Shown here one piece after another: positions 7,347 to 16,151 of a stretch of 47,360 nt of DNA. A model generated the notes under the pieces. The model had not been told where the DNA came from. It worked only from the letters and a program-made list of their open reading frames with translations, and made no database searches. Each line of letters starts with the position of its first letter. The stretch's first letter is position 1. The stretch is from contig PAQA01000021.1 in NCBI GenBank assembly GCA_002709155.1, positions 22,525-69,884 on the forward strand, written 5' to 3'. This DNA is from Rhodospirillaceae bacterium (GTDB lineage Bacteria; Pseudomonadota; Alphaproteobacteria; Thalassobaculales; Thalassobaculaceae). The translations under genes were made by a program, and so were the position numbers.

Positions 7347-7814
7347 CTAATTAATGTGCGCTTTCGTCTCGGGTCTCATCTCTATCTCCCTACCCTGTTT
7401 TGCAGCTAACTTTGACAGGTGCGTCTCAGAAAAACCGAGACGTTCCAGTGCTGGCAGCGTATTAGCCACCTCACGATAAACACTTATCAATCCTTTATTC
7501 AAAGTGACAATCGCCACACCTCCGAAAAATGTTCTTGTTTCAGGATAAGCTTTTATCTTTGATTTATAACTGAAAATATAACGACAATATCCAGTCACTC
7601 CATTGGATACTGGATCGTGGATATCCCAGCGAAAATCAGTTGCATCTCTATAAAAGTAGTTATCTATCAAGTCTTCGATATTTTTCCTTCCCTTAAACTC
7701 TCCATAGAAGACATCATCATAAATCCCATCATCGCAAAAACAGTCTGCTACTGCATGGGAGTTACCCTGGCAAACAGATTGTGTAAGTTTCGTAATGAGC
7801 TCATAGAATTCCAT
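7347..7814 (-). CDS. SnoaL/NTF2-like fold protein
   Basis: A 155-residue protein whose opening helix (ELITKLTQSVCQGNSHAVADCFCDDGIYDDVFYGEFKGRKNIEDLI) and following strands match the SnoaL/NTF2-like cone-shaped barrel. In that superfamily a helix bearing D/E precedes a strand with a G-x-x-x-I element. Members act as small-molecule isomerases, hydratases or ligand-binding proteins; the active-site residues here cannot be assigned. It is the last gene of a five-gene minus-strand row beginning near 10742 and starts 25 bp after the GFA-type gene. Confidence 0.75.
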   Translation of the reverse strand: MEFYELITKLTQSVCQGNSHAVADCFCDDGIYDDVFYGEFKGRKNIEDLIDNYFYRDATDFRWDIHDPVSNGVTGYCRYIFSYKSKIKAYPETRTFFGGVAIVTLNKGLISVYREVANTLPALERLGFSETHLSKLAAKQGREIEMRPETKAHIN

Positions 7815-7839
7815 GCTATTTTATACTTGCCTTTTAGTA

Positions 7840-8247
7840 TTACTGTCGAGATTTGCCATGGGAAGGAATAGAGTTATCGATGGTGCTCCAGGAGGGCGCA
7901 CTATCACACCAAATATTTGTAATCACCTCAAGACCATCAATATCAGAAAAGAGTCCTGCCTTCCAAATTTTGAGTCCTGGATAGGAGGTCGTTACCGAAA
8001 AAATAGGGCTTCCGCACATTCCGCAAAAATGTCTCTCAAGGCCATTACCACTGTCTGCCGTGTCATTGTATATTTTCGTCTCTCCTTTGGAGAGACGCGC
8101 TCCTTCATCTGTCTTTATTATATTGAAAGATGCCCCTCCACCGCAGGCTTTTTGACAACTCTCACAGTAACAAGCGATTATCTGATCCGGCTTCTCATCG
8201 CTCGTCACTTCAATTGCACCGCACAAACATTTTCCTATAGTACTCAT
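7840..8247 (-). CDS. GFA/CENP-V domain protein (zinc-binding)
   Basis: A 135-residue protein with the full Cys set of the glutathione-dependent formaldehyde-activating (GFA)/CENP-V fold: C7-x-C9 (KCLCGAIEV), C26-x-C28-x-x-C31 (ACYCESC), and HFCGMCGSPI. These bind two zinc ions. The founder enzyme was proposed to join formaldehyde and glutathione, but most family members have unknown substrates. It sits between a GST and an NTF2-like protein on the same strand, a context pointing to glutathione-linked or aldehyde chemistry. The start ATG is clear, and the length is normal for the family. Confidence 0.9.
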   Translation of the reverse strand: MSTIGKCLCGAIEVTSDEKPDQIIACYCESCQKACGGGASFNIIKTDEGARLSKGETKIYNDTADSGNGLERHFCGMCGSPIFSVTTSYPGLKIWKAGLFSDIDGLEVITNIWCDSAPSWSTIDNSIPSHGKSRQ

Positions 8248-8345
8248 TTCAGTCCCTATCGTTAAAGTTTCATGAGATGGAAGTAGATTAACAGAATGCC
8301 ATTATAGATCCATATGTTGTTTTTCAAAATCTTCTATATGTTTGA

Positions 8346-8975
8346 TTATAACTTACAGCTTTCTCTGGAACTTACGTCTTCGTACCAACGCCGAGCGTTA
8401 ATAGCATCTTCTGGTAACTCCAGTTTTATCCACTTCGCAAAATCGATAACCACAAGCAAATCGATATCTGCTATCGAGAAAAAATCACCCGCTGCATAGG
8501 CTTTATTACCGATCAGTGAGTCAACTCCATTTAAAAATCTTTCAACCCTTAATTTTCCGCGCTCTGCCAAGGCTGGAATTTGCTGATAATCAAATGGTCC
8601 GGTAAGAGCTCTGCCTGACATCCTTGGCGCCGAATTTCTTAAAGCCTCAGCCATTGCCACTTGACCTTCCATTTCTATCCGCCATTGGGTATCAGCGACC
8701 ATTCCCCTTTCCATCGCATTTTCCCCCATCAGACTAGGTGTGGGATGAAGAGCCTCTAAATAATTTCTAATGCCGGCCGTACTTGTGTATCGGGTGCCAT
8801 CGTCTAAAAGTAAGACGGGAACCGTACAATTAGGATTAATTTTTTTAAACTCGGATGATAGTTGTTCCTTAGAACCAAGATCAACCTCTATTGTTTCTAT
8901 CTCCAGCCCCTTCTCAGCAATAAAAATTCTCACCCTTCTCGGAGAAGGAGCGGTTCGACAATCATAAAATTTCAT
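8346..8975 (-). CDS. Glutathione S-transferase family protein
   Basis: A 209-residue two-domain GST. The N-terminal thioredoxin-like half (about 1-75) begins MKFYDCRTAPSPRRVRIFIAEKGL and contains the cis-Pro motif PNCTVPVLLLDDG; the glutathione-binding turn reads TSTAGIRNYLE in place of the common ESxAI. The all-helical C-terminal domain (about 85-209) carries YAAGDFFSIADIDLL, the conserved N-cap/hydrophobic staple. The Ser at TAPSPRR could be the catalytic residue. GSTs conjugate glutathione to electrophiles or act as thiol isomerases. Same strand as the GFA-type gene downstream and the hydrolases upstream, suggesting shared catabolic or detoxifying work. Confidence 0.92.
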   Translation of the reverse strand: MKFYDCRTAPSPRRVRIFIAEKGLEIETIEVDLGSKEQLSSEFKKINPNCTVPVLLLDDGTRYTSTAGIRNYLEALHPTPSLMGENAMERGMVADTQWRIEMEGQVAMAEALRNSAPRMSGRALTGPFDYQQIPALAERGKLRVERFLNGVDSLIGNKAYAAGDFFSIADIDLLVVIDFAKWIKLELPEDAINARRWYEDVSSRESCKL

Positions 8976-9085
8976 TTTCTAGTCTCCTTAGTTCGATGTT
9001 TGATTTGAATTCGTTTCATTTAATTTTTCAGTCCAAGGATCGATTAATTTGCACTCACCTATTGATGTCTAAAATACTATCGGTT

Positions 9086-9868
9086 TTACCATTGGGTCAT
9101 GGCTTCCCTTATGACCTGTGCAAATTTTTTTGGAGCCTCGATAGGTGCACCGTGCGCCAGACCTCTTAAAATTTTTACCTCTGAACCTTTTATTCGCCTG
9201 GATAAAGCATAAGCCATAGACGGCGTCGAGTTAACGTCATTTTCTCCTGTTATTATAAAACAAGGACACTCAATTGTATCAACCGATGGAACGAGTTCTC
9301 GGTCACCAAACACAAAGACCTCATAAGCTTTTTGATAATTCGATAAATTGTTTTCCAAAAGTGTCTGCCGCACACGCGCTAGGATAGGAGGCCTACTATC
9401 TATAAAGGATCCAGTAAACCATCGTTGTATTGCTGGCTCAATAATTCCGTTTAGTCCATTATTTTGAACGCTATCCAGTCGCTTCTCTATAGCCTTTCTC
9501 TGTTCATTATTACGATTGAAAACTGAATGCGTGATAATCAGACCTTTAACCAAGTTAGGATTGTCGATGACAAAGCGCTTTACAACCATTGCTCCCAAAG
9601 AAAAGCCAACAAGTATTGGTTTAACCGGTTGAAACTTTTCAATTAAATTCAGCAACCGCTCTGTAAATTTTTTCAAAGACGTTGTTTCTTCAATATCAGG
9701 GGCTTGACCATGTCCCAAAAGATCGAACGTTACGCAAGTAAACTTCTGTTTCAATTCATTAACGACGGGACACCACATAGACCGATCTAAACCAACGCCA
9801 TGAACGAAGATGATTAATTGCCCCGTCCCAACAGTATTGAATTCAGTTAGGCACAAATTAGGTTCCAA
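9086..9868 (-). CDS. Alpha/beta hydrolase (3-oxoadipate enol-lactonase-like)
   Basis: A 260-residue alpha/beta hydrolase. Oxyanion-hole region FVHGVGLDRSMW, DLLGHGQ strand-turn, nucleophile elbow GFSLGA with Ser90, acid in TGENDVNS, and His in GLAHGAP near the C-terminus. It resembles PcaD-type enol-lactonases and related carbon-carbon or ester hydrolases; the substrate is not known. It lies 67 bp after another hydrolase of the same family on the same strand, and a third is 2 kb away on the other strand. The three are clearly distinct sequences and not recent copies. Confidence 0.9.
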   Translation of the reverse strand: MEPNLCLTEFNTVGTGQLIIFVHGVGLDRSMWCPVVNELKQKFTCVTFDLLGHGQAPDIEETTSLKKFTERLLNLIEKFQPVKPILVGFSLGAMVVKRFVIDNPNLVKGLIITHSVFNRNNEQRKAIEKRLDSVQNNGLNGIIEPAIQRWFTGSFIDSRPPILARVRQTLLENNLSNYQKAYEVFVFGDRELVPSVDTIECPCFIITGENDVNSTPSMAYALSRRIKGSEVKILRGLAHGAPIEAPKKFAQVIREAMTQW

Positions 9869-9935
9869 TCAAAGCGTTAAAATCAGACAATCGAGACTTT
9901 GCCCAACCAGATGCGATCAACGGCACTCTGTTGCC

Positions 9936-10742
9936 TTAAATATTAGCAAACTGCTTATACAGAAAACCAGAGACAATTTCATTGAACGCGTCCACGTGCT
10001 CCAGTGATGACAAGTGCTGTGCTGGCTCTAACCAATGTAACTCTGAGCCTTTAATAAAATCTGCCATTCGTCTTGATATATGTGTGGGAGCGCCCGGATC
10101 GTCTGGGGTAGCGATTATTAATGTGGGCACATCTATGCTTTTTAACTTATCGTTTGTATCTAAACCACACATGGCTTCACTGATTTTTTTGAATGCCTTG
10201 GGATCAAAACTTTCAAAAGTTGCAGATAAGTATTTATAGCCAGGGATTTCTTTTTCTATCGCGTCTAAGGTAAACCATCTTCGCATTAAGATATCATGAA
10301 CCGATTTGGTGCCGCTCTCTAAAACTTGTTTCGATCTTTCTTCCCATAGTTGGTGCATATCTTCACTGATGAAGCATGTTGTATTGATTAACATTAGAGA
10401 AGCTACACGGTCTGGATACTTTAGGATTAGTGTTTGTGAAATCATACCTCCCATCGAAACACCGCCTAAATGGATCTTTTGAATCCCGAGATGATCCAGG
10501 AGAGCAACAATATCATCAGCGATTTGTGAAAGAGTACACGGTTCATCGTAAAGTTTACTTTGACCATGTCCTGGGACATCAATTATTAGAGAGTTATAAT
10601 CGCTAAACGATTTTTTATGAAAATCCCAATATTTTTTATTAGATCCGAAGCAGTGTATCATGGTTACAGTAGGGTCTGTATTTTTCTGATCAAACTCATA
10701 TGATATTTGAGTGCTGCCTAGATCTAAAACTTCACTTGTCAT
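9936..10742 (-). CDS. Alpha/beta hydrolase (3-oxoadipate enol-lactonase-like)
   Basis: A 268-residue alpha/beta hydrolase. Visible elements: HCFGSNKKYW oxyanion region, DVPGHGQS, nucleophile elbow GGVSMGG (Ser96), acid near PDDPGAP, and His in PAQHLSS. Family relatives hydrolyse enol-lactones or small esters. As the promoter-proximal gene of the minus-strand row it is divergent from the MDR reductase, with only 58 bp between start codons, so the two rows probably share a control region. No regulator gene is nearby. Confidence 0.9.
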   Translation of the reverse strand: MTSEVLDLGSTQISYEFDQKNTDPTVTMIHCFGSNKKYWDFHKKSFSDYNSLIIDVPGHGQSKLYDEPCTLSQIADDIVALLDHLGIQKIHLGGVSMGGMISQTLILKYPDRVASLMLINTTCFISEDMHQLWEERSKQVLESGTKSVHDILMRRWFTLDAIEKEIPGYKYLSATFESFDPKAFKKISEAMCGLDTNDKLKSIDVPTLIIATPDDPGAPTHISRRMADFIKGSELHWLEPAQHLSSLEHVDAFNEIVSGFLYKQFANI

Positions 10743-10800
10743 TAAGTACTCCTCTGTATAAACCCAATAAATATTTTGATATCAAGGATATTCCACACTC

Positions 10801-11838
10801 ATGTTTACGGTACCAGAAACCAATCGTCGGTTCACTCTAAAAACACGACCCGAATCGCTTCCAAGCGACGAAAACTTTAATATAGAAAAATGCGCAATTC
10901 CACCAACCCCTCCAGGAAAACTTCTGATTAAAATTCTCATGGTAGCGTTATCTCCCTGGCAAAATCAAAGAATGAAGGATTTCAAAAATTACACAGAGCC
11001 GTTTAAAATCGGGGAACTGATAGACTGTGACGTGCTAGGCCAAGTGGTTGATGGAAGCGTAGACGGCTATCCCCCCGGCCAGTTAGTCACGGGGCGGTTA
11101 GGATGGCAAGAGTATGCAATAGCATCTCCCGAACAATTAATTGCTATTAGCGCTGAATTCTCGGAAACTCTATGGCTCACGGCCCTAAGTTCTCCTGGCC
11201 TTACGGCGTACTGTGCGCTTGATCTCTTTGGTCGTCCGATGCCGGGACAAACGTTAGTTGTGACTTCAGCAGCAGGAGCAGTTGGTAGTTTCGCAATCCA
11301 ACTCGGAAAACTTGCAGGAATGCGGGTTATCGGCATCACTGGAAATAAAGAGAAAAGTAGGAAAGTTATTGAGCAACTGGGCGCAGACGATTGCCTAGAA
11401 CATAATAATCCTTTATTCGCTCACAATTTAGCAAATACCTGCCCTGATGGAGTCAACTTATTCTTTGATACTCTTGGTGGCGCAATAGGAGACATTGTAT
11501 TTGAAAATTTAGCAAAATATGCTCAAGTAATCATTGTCGGACGAACAATTTCCAATAACAGCGAACGACCTGACCAAGATCCGGTAAATATGCGCCAACT
11601 CTGGGCAAAAGAAGCGAGTATAAAAGGCTTTTCCAGATACTCCTATCCAGAACGATGGGAATTCGCAAGAGAGCGCATGATGGCTCTATGTAGACAGGGT
11701 AAAATCAAAACTATCGACCACATAGTCAACGGTTTTGAGAAAACCCCCTCATCTTTAAAAGACATGTTAAGTGGGAATTGTACGGGCAAAGTCCTTGTCC
11801 GCTATAGTGAAAAATTAGTGAATATTGAGAATGATTAA
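10801..11838 (+). CDS. NADP-dependent medium-chain reductase (prostaglandin-reductase/CurA-like)
   Basis: A 345-residue zinc-free MDR oxidoreductase. N-terminal half holds VALSPWQNQRM, a family-typical stretch; the Rossmann domain begins at TLVVTSAAGAVGSFAIQLGK (AAGAVG at about residues 157-162), followed by MRVIGITGNKEK and LGADDCLEH. This subgroup reduces the C=C bond of alpha,beta-unsaturated ketones or aldehydes using NADPH. No Cys/His zinc ligands are seen. It is followed after three bases by an alpha/beta hydrolase, so the two are co-transcribed: a reductase plus a hydrolase acting on enone or lactone intermediates is a reasonable guess. Confidence 0.9.
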   Translation: MFTVPETNRRFTLKTRPESLPSDENFNIEKCAIPPTPPGKLLIKILMVALSPWQNQRMKDFKNYTEPFKIGELIDCDVLGQVVDGSVDGYPPGQLVTGRLGWQEYAIASPEQLIAISAEFSETLWLTALSSPGLTAYCALDLFGRPMPGQTLVVTSAAGAVGSFAIQLGKLAGMRVIGITGNKEKSRKVIEQLGADDCLEHNNPLFAHNLANTCPDGVNLFFDTLGGAIGDIVFENLAKYAQVIIVGRTISNNSERPDQDPVNMRQLWAKEASIKGFSRYSYPERWEFARERMMALCRQGKIKTIDHIVNGFEKTPSSLKDMLSGNCTGKVLVRYSEKLVNIEND

Positions 11839-11841
11839 ATT

Positions 11842-12645
11842 ATGAAAATGCAAACGACACATGTGAATGGTATCGATGTCGCCTATCGTTGGGATGGAAA
11901 TAAAAACGGTCCTATAGTGATGATGGCGCACGCAATGGGAACCAGCAACGAGATATGGAACCGACAGATAGAAGCCCTCTCGGATCGCTATCATATTCTT
12001 CGGTATGATTGGCGAGGCCACGGAAAAACTTCAGCACCTCAAGGCCCATACACTCTGGATGAATTTGTGGATGACGCCGTAGGAACGATGAGTGCGCTAG
12101 AACTTGAGAAGGTACACTGGGTTGGTATCTCTACTGGAGGAATGATAGGTCAAGGTGTAGCAATTAAACACCCCGGTAGACTTAACTCCCTAACACTTTG
12201 TAATACAACCTCCCAAAGTAACCCTTGGTATCGAAATTGGGTCGCGGAGAGGCAAGCCGTCGTAAAGAAGTCCGGTATGGTTCCTGTATGGGACATGACA
12301 AAAAGACTTTGGTTTACGGATAAATTTGTCGAGGCCGAAAATGCTGACTATCATAAAATCAAAGACGTATTTATAGCTACTCCCGTTGAAGGATATCTTG
12401 GCGGAACTTCTGCAGTTGCTGACCTAAATTACCTAGACTCACTGGATCAGATAACAACAAATACCCGCATAATCGCCGCTGGAGATGACCCGGTCACTCC
12501 AATCCAAAGATCAGAAGAAATGAATGAACGGATCAAGAACTCAAAATTATTTATTATAGACGGCCAACGGCATTTCTCGAATATAGAATCTCCGAGGGCG
12601 TTCAACAAATTATTACGAGATGGTTTGGATGAAATGGCCAGCTAA
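11842..12645 (+). CDS. Alpha/beta hydrolase (3-oxoadipate enol-lactonase-like)
   Basis: A 267-residue alpha/beta hydrolase with MAHAMGTSNEIW, YDWRGHGKTSAPQGPYTLDEF, nucleophile elbow GISTGG (Ser97), acid in AAGDDPVTP and His in GQRHFSN. DWRGHGxS...PYTL is typical of PcaD-like lactonases. The elbow has Thr at the fourth place where most have Met or Leu. It follows the MDR gene by three bases, the tightest coupling in this region. Third member of its superfamily within 3.6 kb. Confidence 0.91.
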   Translation: MKMQTTHVNGIDVAYRWDGNKNGPIVMMAHAMGTSNEIWNRQIEALSDRYHILRYDWRGHGKTSAPQGPYTLDEFVDDAVGTMSALELEKVHWVGISTGGMIGQGVAIKHPGRLNSLTLCNTTSQSNPWYRNWVAERQAVVKKSGMVPVWDMTKRLWFTDKFVEAENADYHKIKDVFIATPVEGYLGGTSAVADLNYLDSLDQITTNTRIIAAGDDPVTPIQRSEEMNERIKNSKLFIIDGQRHFSNIESPRAFNKLLRDGLDEMAS

Positions 12646-12738
12646 CTTTGTGGGGTTGACAACCTGATATTCAGCCTCACCGCATGGATACTGCCATACT
12701 AATCATCCAAAATTTTATCAATTTCAGGAATGAGTTGA

Positions 12739-14316
12739 TTATTCAATAAACGTTTCCAGGCTTTCTAGCCAATCTGCCTCTTCAGCTGGCTTGTCCCAAC
12801 GAATTCGGTGAACTCTGGGGAATCGCATAGCAACTCCAGATTTATGTCTTTTAGATCTGTGAATACTATCGAATGCTAACTCGATGACTAGTCCTATAGT
12901 AACCTGTCTTACCGGCCCGTAACGTTGTACTGTATTATCTCTCACCCATTTATCTAGATCCTTCAATTCCCCATCAGTAAAACCAAAATATGCCTTTGCT
13001 ACAGGCACTAACTCGGTTTTTTGTTCATGGAGCCACCAAACACCAAACGTGAAATCGGAATAAAAAGATGAACGTCGCCCATGCCCTCTTTGAGCATACA
13101 TCATTACCGTATCTATTATGAGAGGATTACGTTTCCACTTAAACCATCCTGGTTTTGGCCGACCGGCGACATATAAACTTTCCCAAGGCTTTAACATCAA
13201 ACCCTCTAGTCCATATTCCCTGCAGGTTGCATGTAGATCGCTCAAATTTCGATAAATTTTGAAATCTACGAGCTCGGATAAATCCATTCGTTCTAATTTT
13301 TTTTCTTCAACAAATCGTTCTAAACGCAATCTTCTATATTTGAAACTATGAGCTCTAAGATCTTCTTCCCCATCGAATAAAATATCGTAAAGCCGTACAT
13401 GGCATGGAAAGTCCAAAATTAACTTGTCTGAGATTTTTTTTCTATTCAGCCGCTGCTGAAGATCATTAAATGGAGCCACTTTTTTATCTTTTATTACAAG
13501 CAACTCGCCATCTAGCACTCCATTAAATTTTGAAGCTTCTATAATTTCTGGAAAGGAATTAGAAATATCATCACCTGTTCTTGAGAACAGTTTTCGTTCT
13601 TCCGCATTGGCGGCAAGTTGAACTCGAATGCCGTCCCATTTCCATTCAAGCGCATAGTCACTCGGTTTAATCTTTAAAAGCTCTTTTTCCGAAACAGGAT
13701 TTGCCAACATTAAGGGTCTAAAAACAGCTCGATGATCCATAGATGGCCTTGGAATGACCCCTTCAAGCCAGGAGAAAAGTTCCTCAAACGGCACTTCTAA
13801 TGCATGCCAGACTTCTTCAATTTCTGCCACTTCAACATCACCAAATTTGGCTAACGAACTTTTTGCAAGTCGAGCTGATACCCCGACTCGTAACCCACCG
13901 CCCATCAACTTTAATAATGCCCAACGACCATTCTCATCCATAGCGTCCAGCCATTTAGAGATTAGGTCTGGGACTTCTTTTTTCTTTGCCGACATCAGGG
14001 CGTTATAAACATCCTTTAATTCTGGCCACGCTGAGCTTTTAGCATTGGATGGCCACATGAGTGCGGTTGTCTCAGCTAGATCGCCCACGAAATCATATGA
14101 CCAAGAAAAAAGAACCGGATCGGCCCTTTCCGACATAAGTTTTCGAATTATCGCTGGCGTAACATTTGGGAGTTGCAAAGTTCCTGTTAAAGCAGCCAAC
14201 GCTATCCCACGATCCGGATCGGCTGCTTTCTCAAAATAGTTTTTCAGAAGCATCATTTTTGCGTTACGGCTCGATGTATAGATGAGGCTCTCAAGTAGTT
14301 CTGAAAATAACTTCAT
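12739..14316 (-). CDS. ATP-dependent DNA ligase of the ligase-associated repair cluster
   Basis: A 525-residue ATP-dependent ligase. The N-terminal DNA-binding domain (about 1-190) is followed by the nucleotidyltransferase motif I EWKWDG with adenylated Lys226, SRTGDD (motif Ia), LDGELLV (motif III), EGLMLKPW (motif IV) and WFKWKR (motif V), then an OB-fold domain ending RFPRVHRIRWDKP. It seals nicks using ATP. Such ligases are encoded with an MBL exonuclease, an Lhr helicase and the PdeM phosphoesterase in many bacteria; all four are in this window. It overlaps the exonuclease stop by four bases (ATGA), so translation is coupled. No Ku gene is seen, arguing against classical NHEJ. Confidence 0.95.
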   Translation of the reverse strand: MKLFSELLESLIYTSSRNAKMMLLKNYFEKAADPDRGIALAALTGTLQLPNVTPAIIRKLMSERADPVLFSWSYDFVGDLAETTALMWPSNAKSSAWPELKDVYNALMSAKKKEVPDLISKWLDAMDENGRWALLKLMGGGLRVGVSARLAKSSLAKFGDVEVAEIEEVWHALEVPFEELFSWLEGVIPRPSMDHRAVFRPLMLANPVSEKELLKIKPSDYALEWKWDGIRVQLAANAEERKLFSRTGDDISNSFPEIIEASKFNGVLDGELLVIKDKKVAPFNDLQQRLNRKKISDKLILDFPCHVRLYDILFDGEEDLRAHSFKYRRLRLERFVEEKKLERMDLSELVDFKIYRNLSDLHATCREYGLEGLMLKPWESLYVAGRPKPGWFKWKRNPLIIDTVMMYAQRGHGRRSSFYSDFTFGVWWLHEQKTELVPVAKAYFGFTDGELKDLDKWVRDNTVQRYGPVRQVTIGLVIELAFDSIHRSKRHKSGVAMRFPRVHRIRWDKPAEEADWLESLETFIE

Positions 14317-15338
14317 GCGCCTTCTTCATCATAACCAATTAAAGACAGTGCTTTAGCTTTGAAGCCCTCTAAGTTCGCTTGATGGATTATAGCTTCCTCT
14401 CGTCCGTGGGTGATCCAGATTTCTGGAGCACCTACTTCATGAAAGGTTTGAAAAAGTTCGTCCCAATCCGCATGATCAGAAATCACCAATGGTAAATCTA
14501 CGTTGCGTTGACGGGCACGTTGTTTAATTCGCATCCACCCTGATGCCATAACGATAACCGGATCGCCAAATTTTCGAACCCACCGATCTGCAATAGCAGA
14601 TGGCGGTGCGATCACAATCTGCCCTTCCAAGTCTAATTTTCCAGTTTTTTTTCTCGAGTCGGGAACAGTAATAATTTCTCCTAAATCTACCCCTTTCTCA
14701 ACATATAAATCACACAGCTTTTTCAGTGCACCGTGAATGAAAATTGCTTGGTGATAGCCAGACTCCCTTAAGAGAGAAATTATTCGTTGCGCTTTTCCCA
14801 ACGCATAGGCACCAACTACATGACAACGATCTGTAAACAAATCTACCGAGTTTAATAATTTTTTTATCTCTAACTGCGCTTTCGGATGTTTGAAGACCGG
14901 TAGGCCAAAGGTCGCCTCCGTAATAAAAACATCGCAATTCACAGCTTCAAATGGGCTACAAGTAGGGTCTCGCTGCCTTTTATAATCCCCTGATACAACG
15001 ACCCGAGCACCCCCATGTTCAATAGCAATTTGGGAACTACCCAAAACATGCCCTGCCGGAGCCAACCAAATTGTGACATCATTTACGGTTAATTTCCTCC
15101 CATATTCAAGTCCATATGGAGACTGACTAAATGCCTCGCCAAAACGCACTTTCATAATTTCTAATGTTTCGGGCGTACCTATAACTTTTTTATGTCCCGA
15201 ACGCGCGTGATCCGCATGAGCATGAGTTACTACCGCCATATCGCTAGCTATATTGGGATCTATAAAAAAATTTCCCGGGACTACAAAAAGACCATTTTTT
15301 GTTACTTTTAACCACTCTTGTGGATTTTTTTTAATCAA
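14313..15338 (-). CDS. Ligase-associated MBL-fold exonuclease (SNM1/beta-CASP-like)
   Basis: A 341-residue metallo-beta-lactamase nuclease. The metal motif THAHADHARSGH holds H39, H41, D43 and H44. GHVLGSSQ and VVVSGDYKR supply further ligands, and the C-terminal beta-CASP part contains VVGAYALGKAQRI, VMASGWM and SDHADWDEL. Relatives process DNA ends in the ligase-associated damage response. The start is TTG 15338, 14 bp after the SIS gene stop, with GTGGA about nine bases upstream. It reads directly into the ligase through a 4-bp overlap. Confidence 0.94.
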   Translation of the reverse strand: MIKKNPQEWLKVTKNGLFVVPGNFFIDPNIASDMAVVTHAHADHARSGHKKVIGTPETLEIMKVRFGEAFSQSPYGLEYGRKLTVNDVTIWLAPAGHVLGSSQIAIEHGGARVVVSGDYKRQRDPTCSPFEAVNCDVFITEATFGLPVFKHPKAQLEIKKLLNSVDLFTDRCHVVGAYALGKAQRIISLLRESGYHQAIFIHGALKKLCDLYVEKGVDLGEIITVPDSRKKTGKLDLEGQIVIAPPSAIADRWVRKFGDPVIVMASGWMRIKQRARQRNVDLPLVISDHADWDELFQTFHEVGAPEIWITHGREEAIIHQANLEGFKAKALSLIGYDEEGA

Positions 15339-15352
15339 TCAGTTAATTCCAC

Positions 15353-15943
15353 TCATTCAACAATTCTGGCTTTTTTACCGAGATAACCCCCATGATGCCT
15401 CATTCCGTACTGTTCTCGAGTAACCGATTTTTTCTCCATTAACACCAGAGCTAGGGCGTCCCCTATTGCTGCCATCACAGCCATACTTGCAGTTGGAGTC
15501 ATACCTAACGGGCAAGGTTCTTTTATTACGCCCATATTTATAGTTACGTCTGATAATTCTCTTAATCCAGAATCTGTATGTGAAGTTATTCCAATAACGG
15601 ACCCTATATTCATTCGTCGACTTAATTGAATAAACTCTAATACTTCACGGGTCTTCCCACTCGTTGAAAAAGCAACAATACAGTCGCCTGGCGCAAGCAT
15701 TCCAAGATCCCCGTGCGCCGCCTCCGCCGGATGAATAAAAACAGCAGGTGTGGCCGTCGAACTTAGAATGGCAGCAAATTTATGTGCTACGAAACCAGCT
15801 TTTCCCATACCGGTAGTAATAATCTTGCCTGCGCAGCTTTCAATCAGTTTGACTGCCTTGCCATATGAAGCGTCTATAGAGACCGCCTTTATGGCTTCAG
15901 CTTCAGAATCTAAAATTGCCCGGACCCGGCGTTCAATTTGCAT
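15353..15943 (-). CDS. KpsF/GutQ-type SIS-domain sugar-phosphate isomerase without CBS domains
   Basis: A 196-residue SIS domain: GMGKAGFVAHKFAAIL, HPAEAAHGDLGML, FSTSGKTREV, CPLGMTPTASMAVMAAIGDALA and RHHGGYLGKKA. These match arabinose-5-phosphate isomerases (KdsD/KpsF/GutQ), which convert ribulose 5-phosphate to arabinose 5-phosphate for Kdo synthesis. Standard KdsD is about 320-330 residues with two CBS domains after the SIS part; here the protein ends right after the HxGG-LGKK element. It is the first gene of the minus-strand arm, 14 bp before the exonuclease, an unexpected partner. The activity is likely but untested. Confidence 0.9.
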   Translation of the reverse strand: MQIERRVRAILDSEAEAIKAVSIDASYGKAVKLIESCAGKIITTGMGKAGFVAHKFAAILSSTATPAVFIHPAEAAHGDLGMLAPGDCIVAFSTSGKTREVLEFIQLSRRMNIGSVIGITSHTDSGLRELSDVTINMGVIKEPCPLGMTPTASMAVMAAIGDALALVLMEKKSVTREQYGMRHHGGYLGKKARIVE

Positions 15944-16151
15944 TTTATTCAGTCATCTGTTTAAAAATAAATGAAATGAACAATATCGGTTCACTCACTG
16001 GGACGCCAGCCGAAAAACATAAAACTTATTGCTTTCTTTTACTTCACATCTATTCACTTCAGCACAATTAAGTCTTATCTTTAAAAAGAGTGATAAACAT
16101 TAAACAGCAAAACCGATCAAAAGCTATTTATACATCTAAGAGGAGTTAATT

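Noticed and set aside
7813-8265. 150-aa plus-strand ORF
   Set aside because: It is antisense to the GFA-type gene, which has all its zinc Cys residues.
12739-14316. Classical NHEJ (LigD/Ku) locus
   Set aside because: The ligase lacks LigD polymerase and nuclease domains and no Ku gene is present; partners are the Lhr/exonuclease/PdeM set instead.
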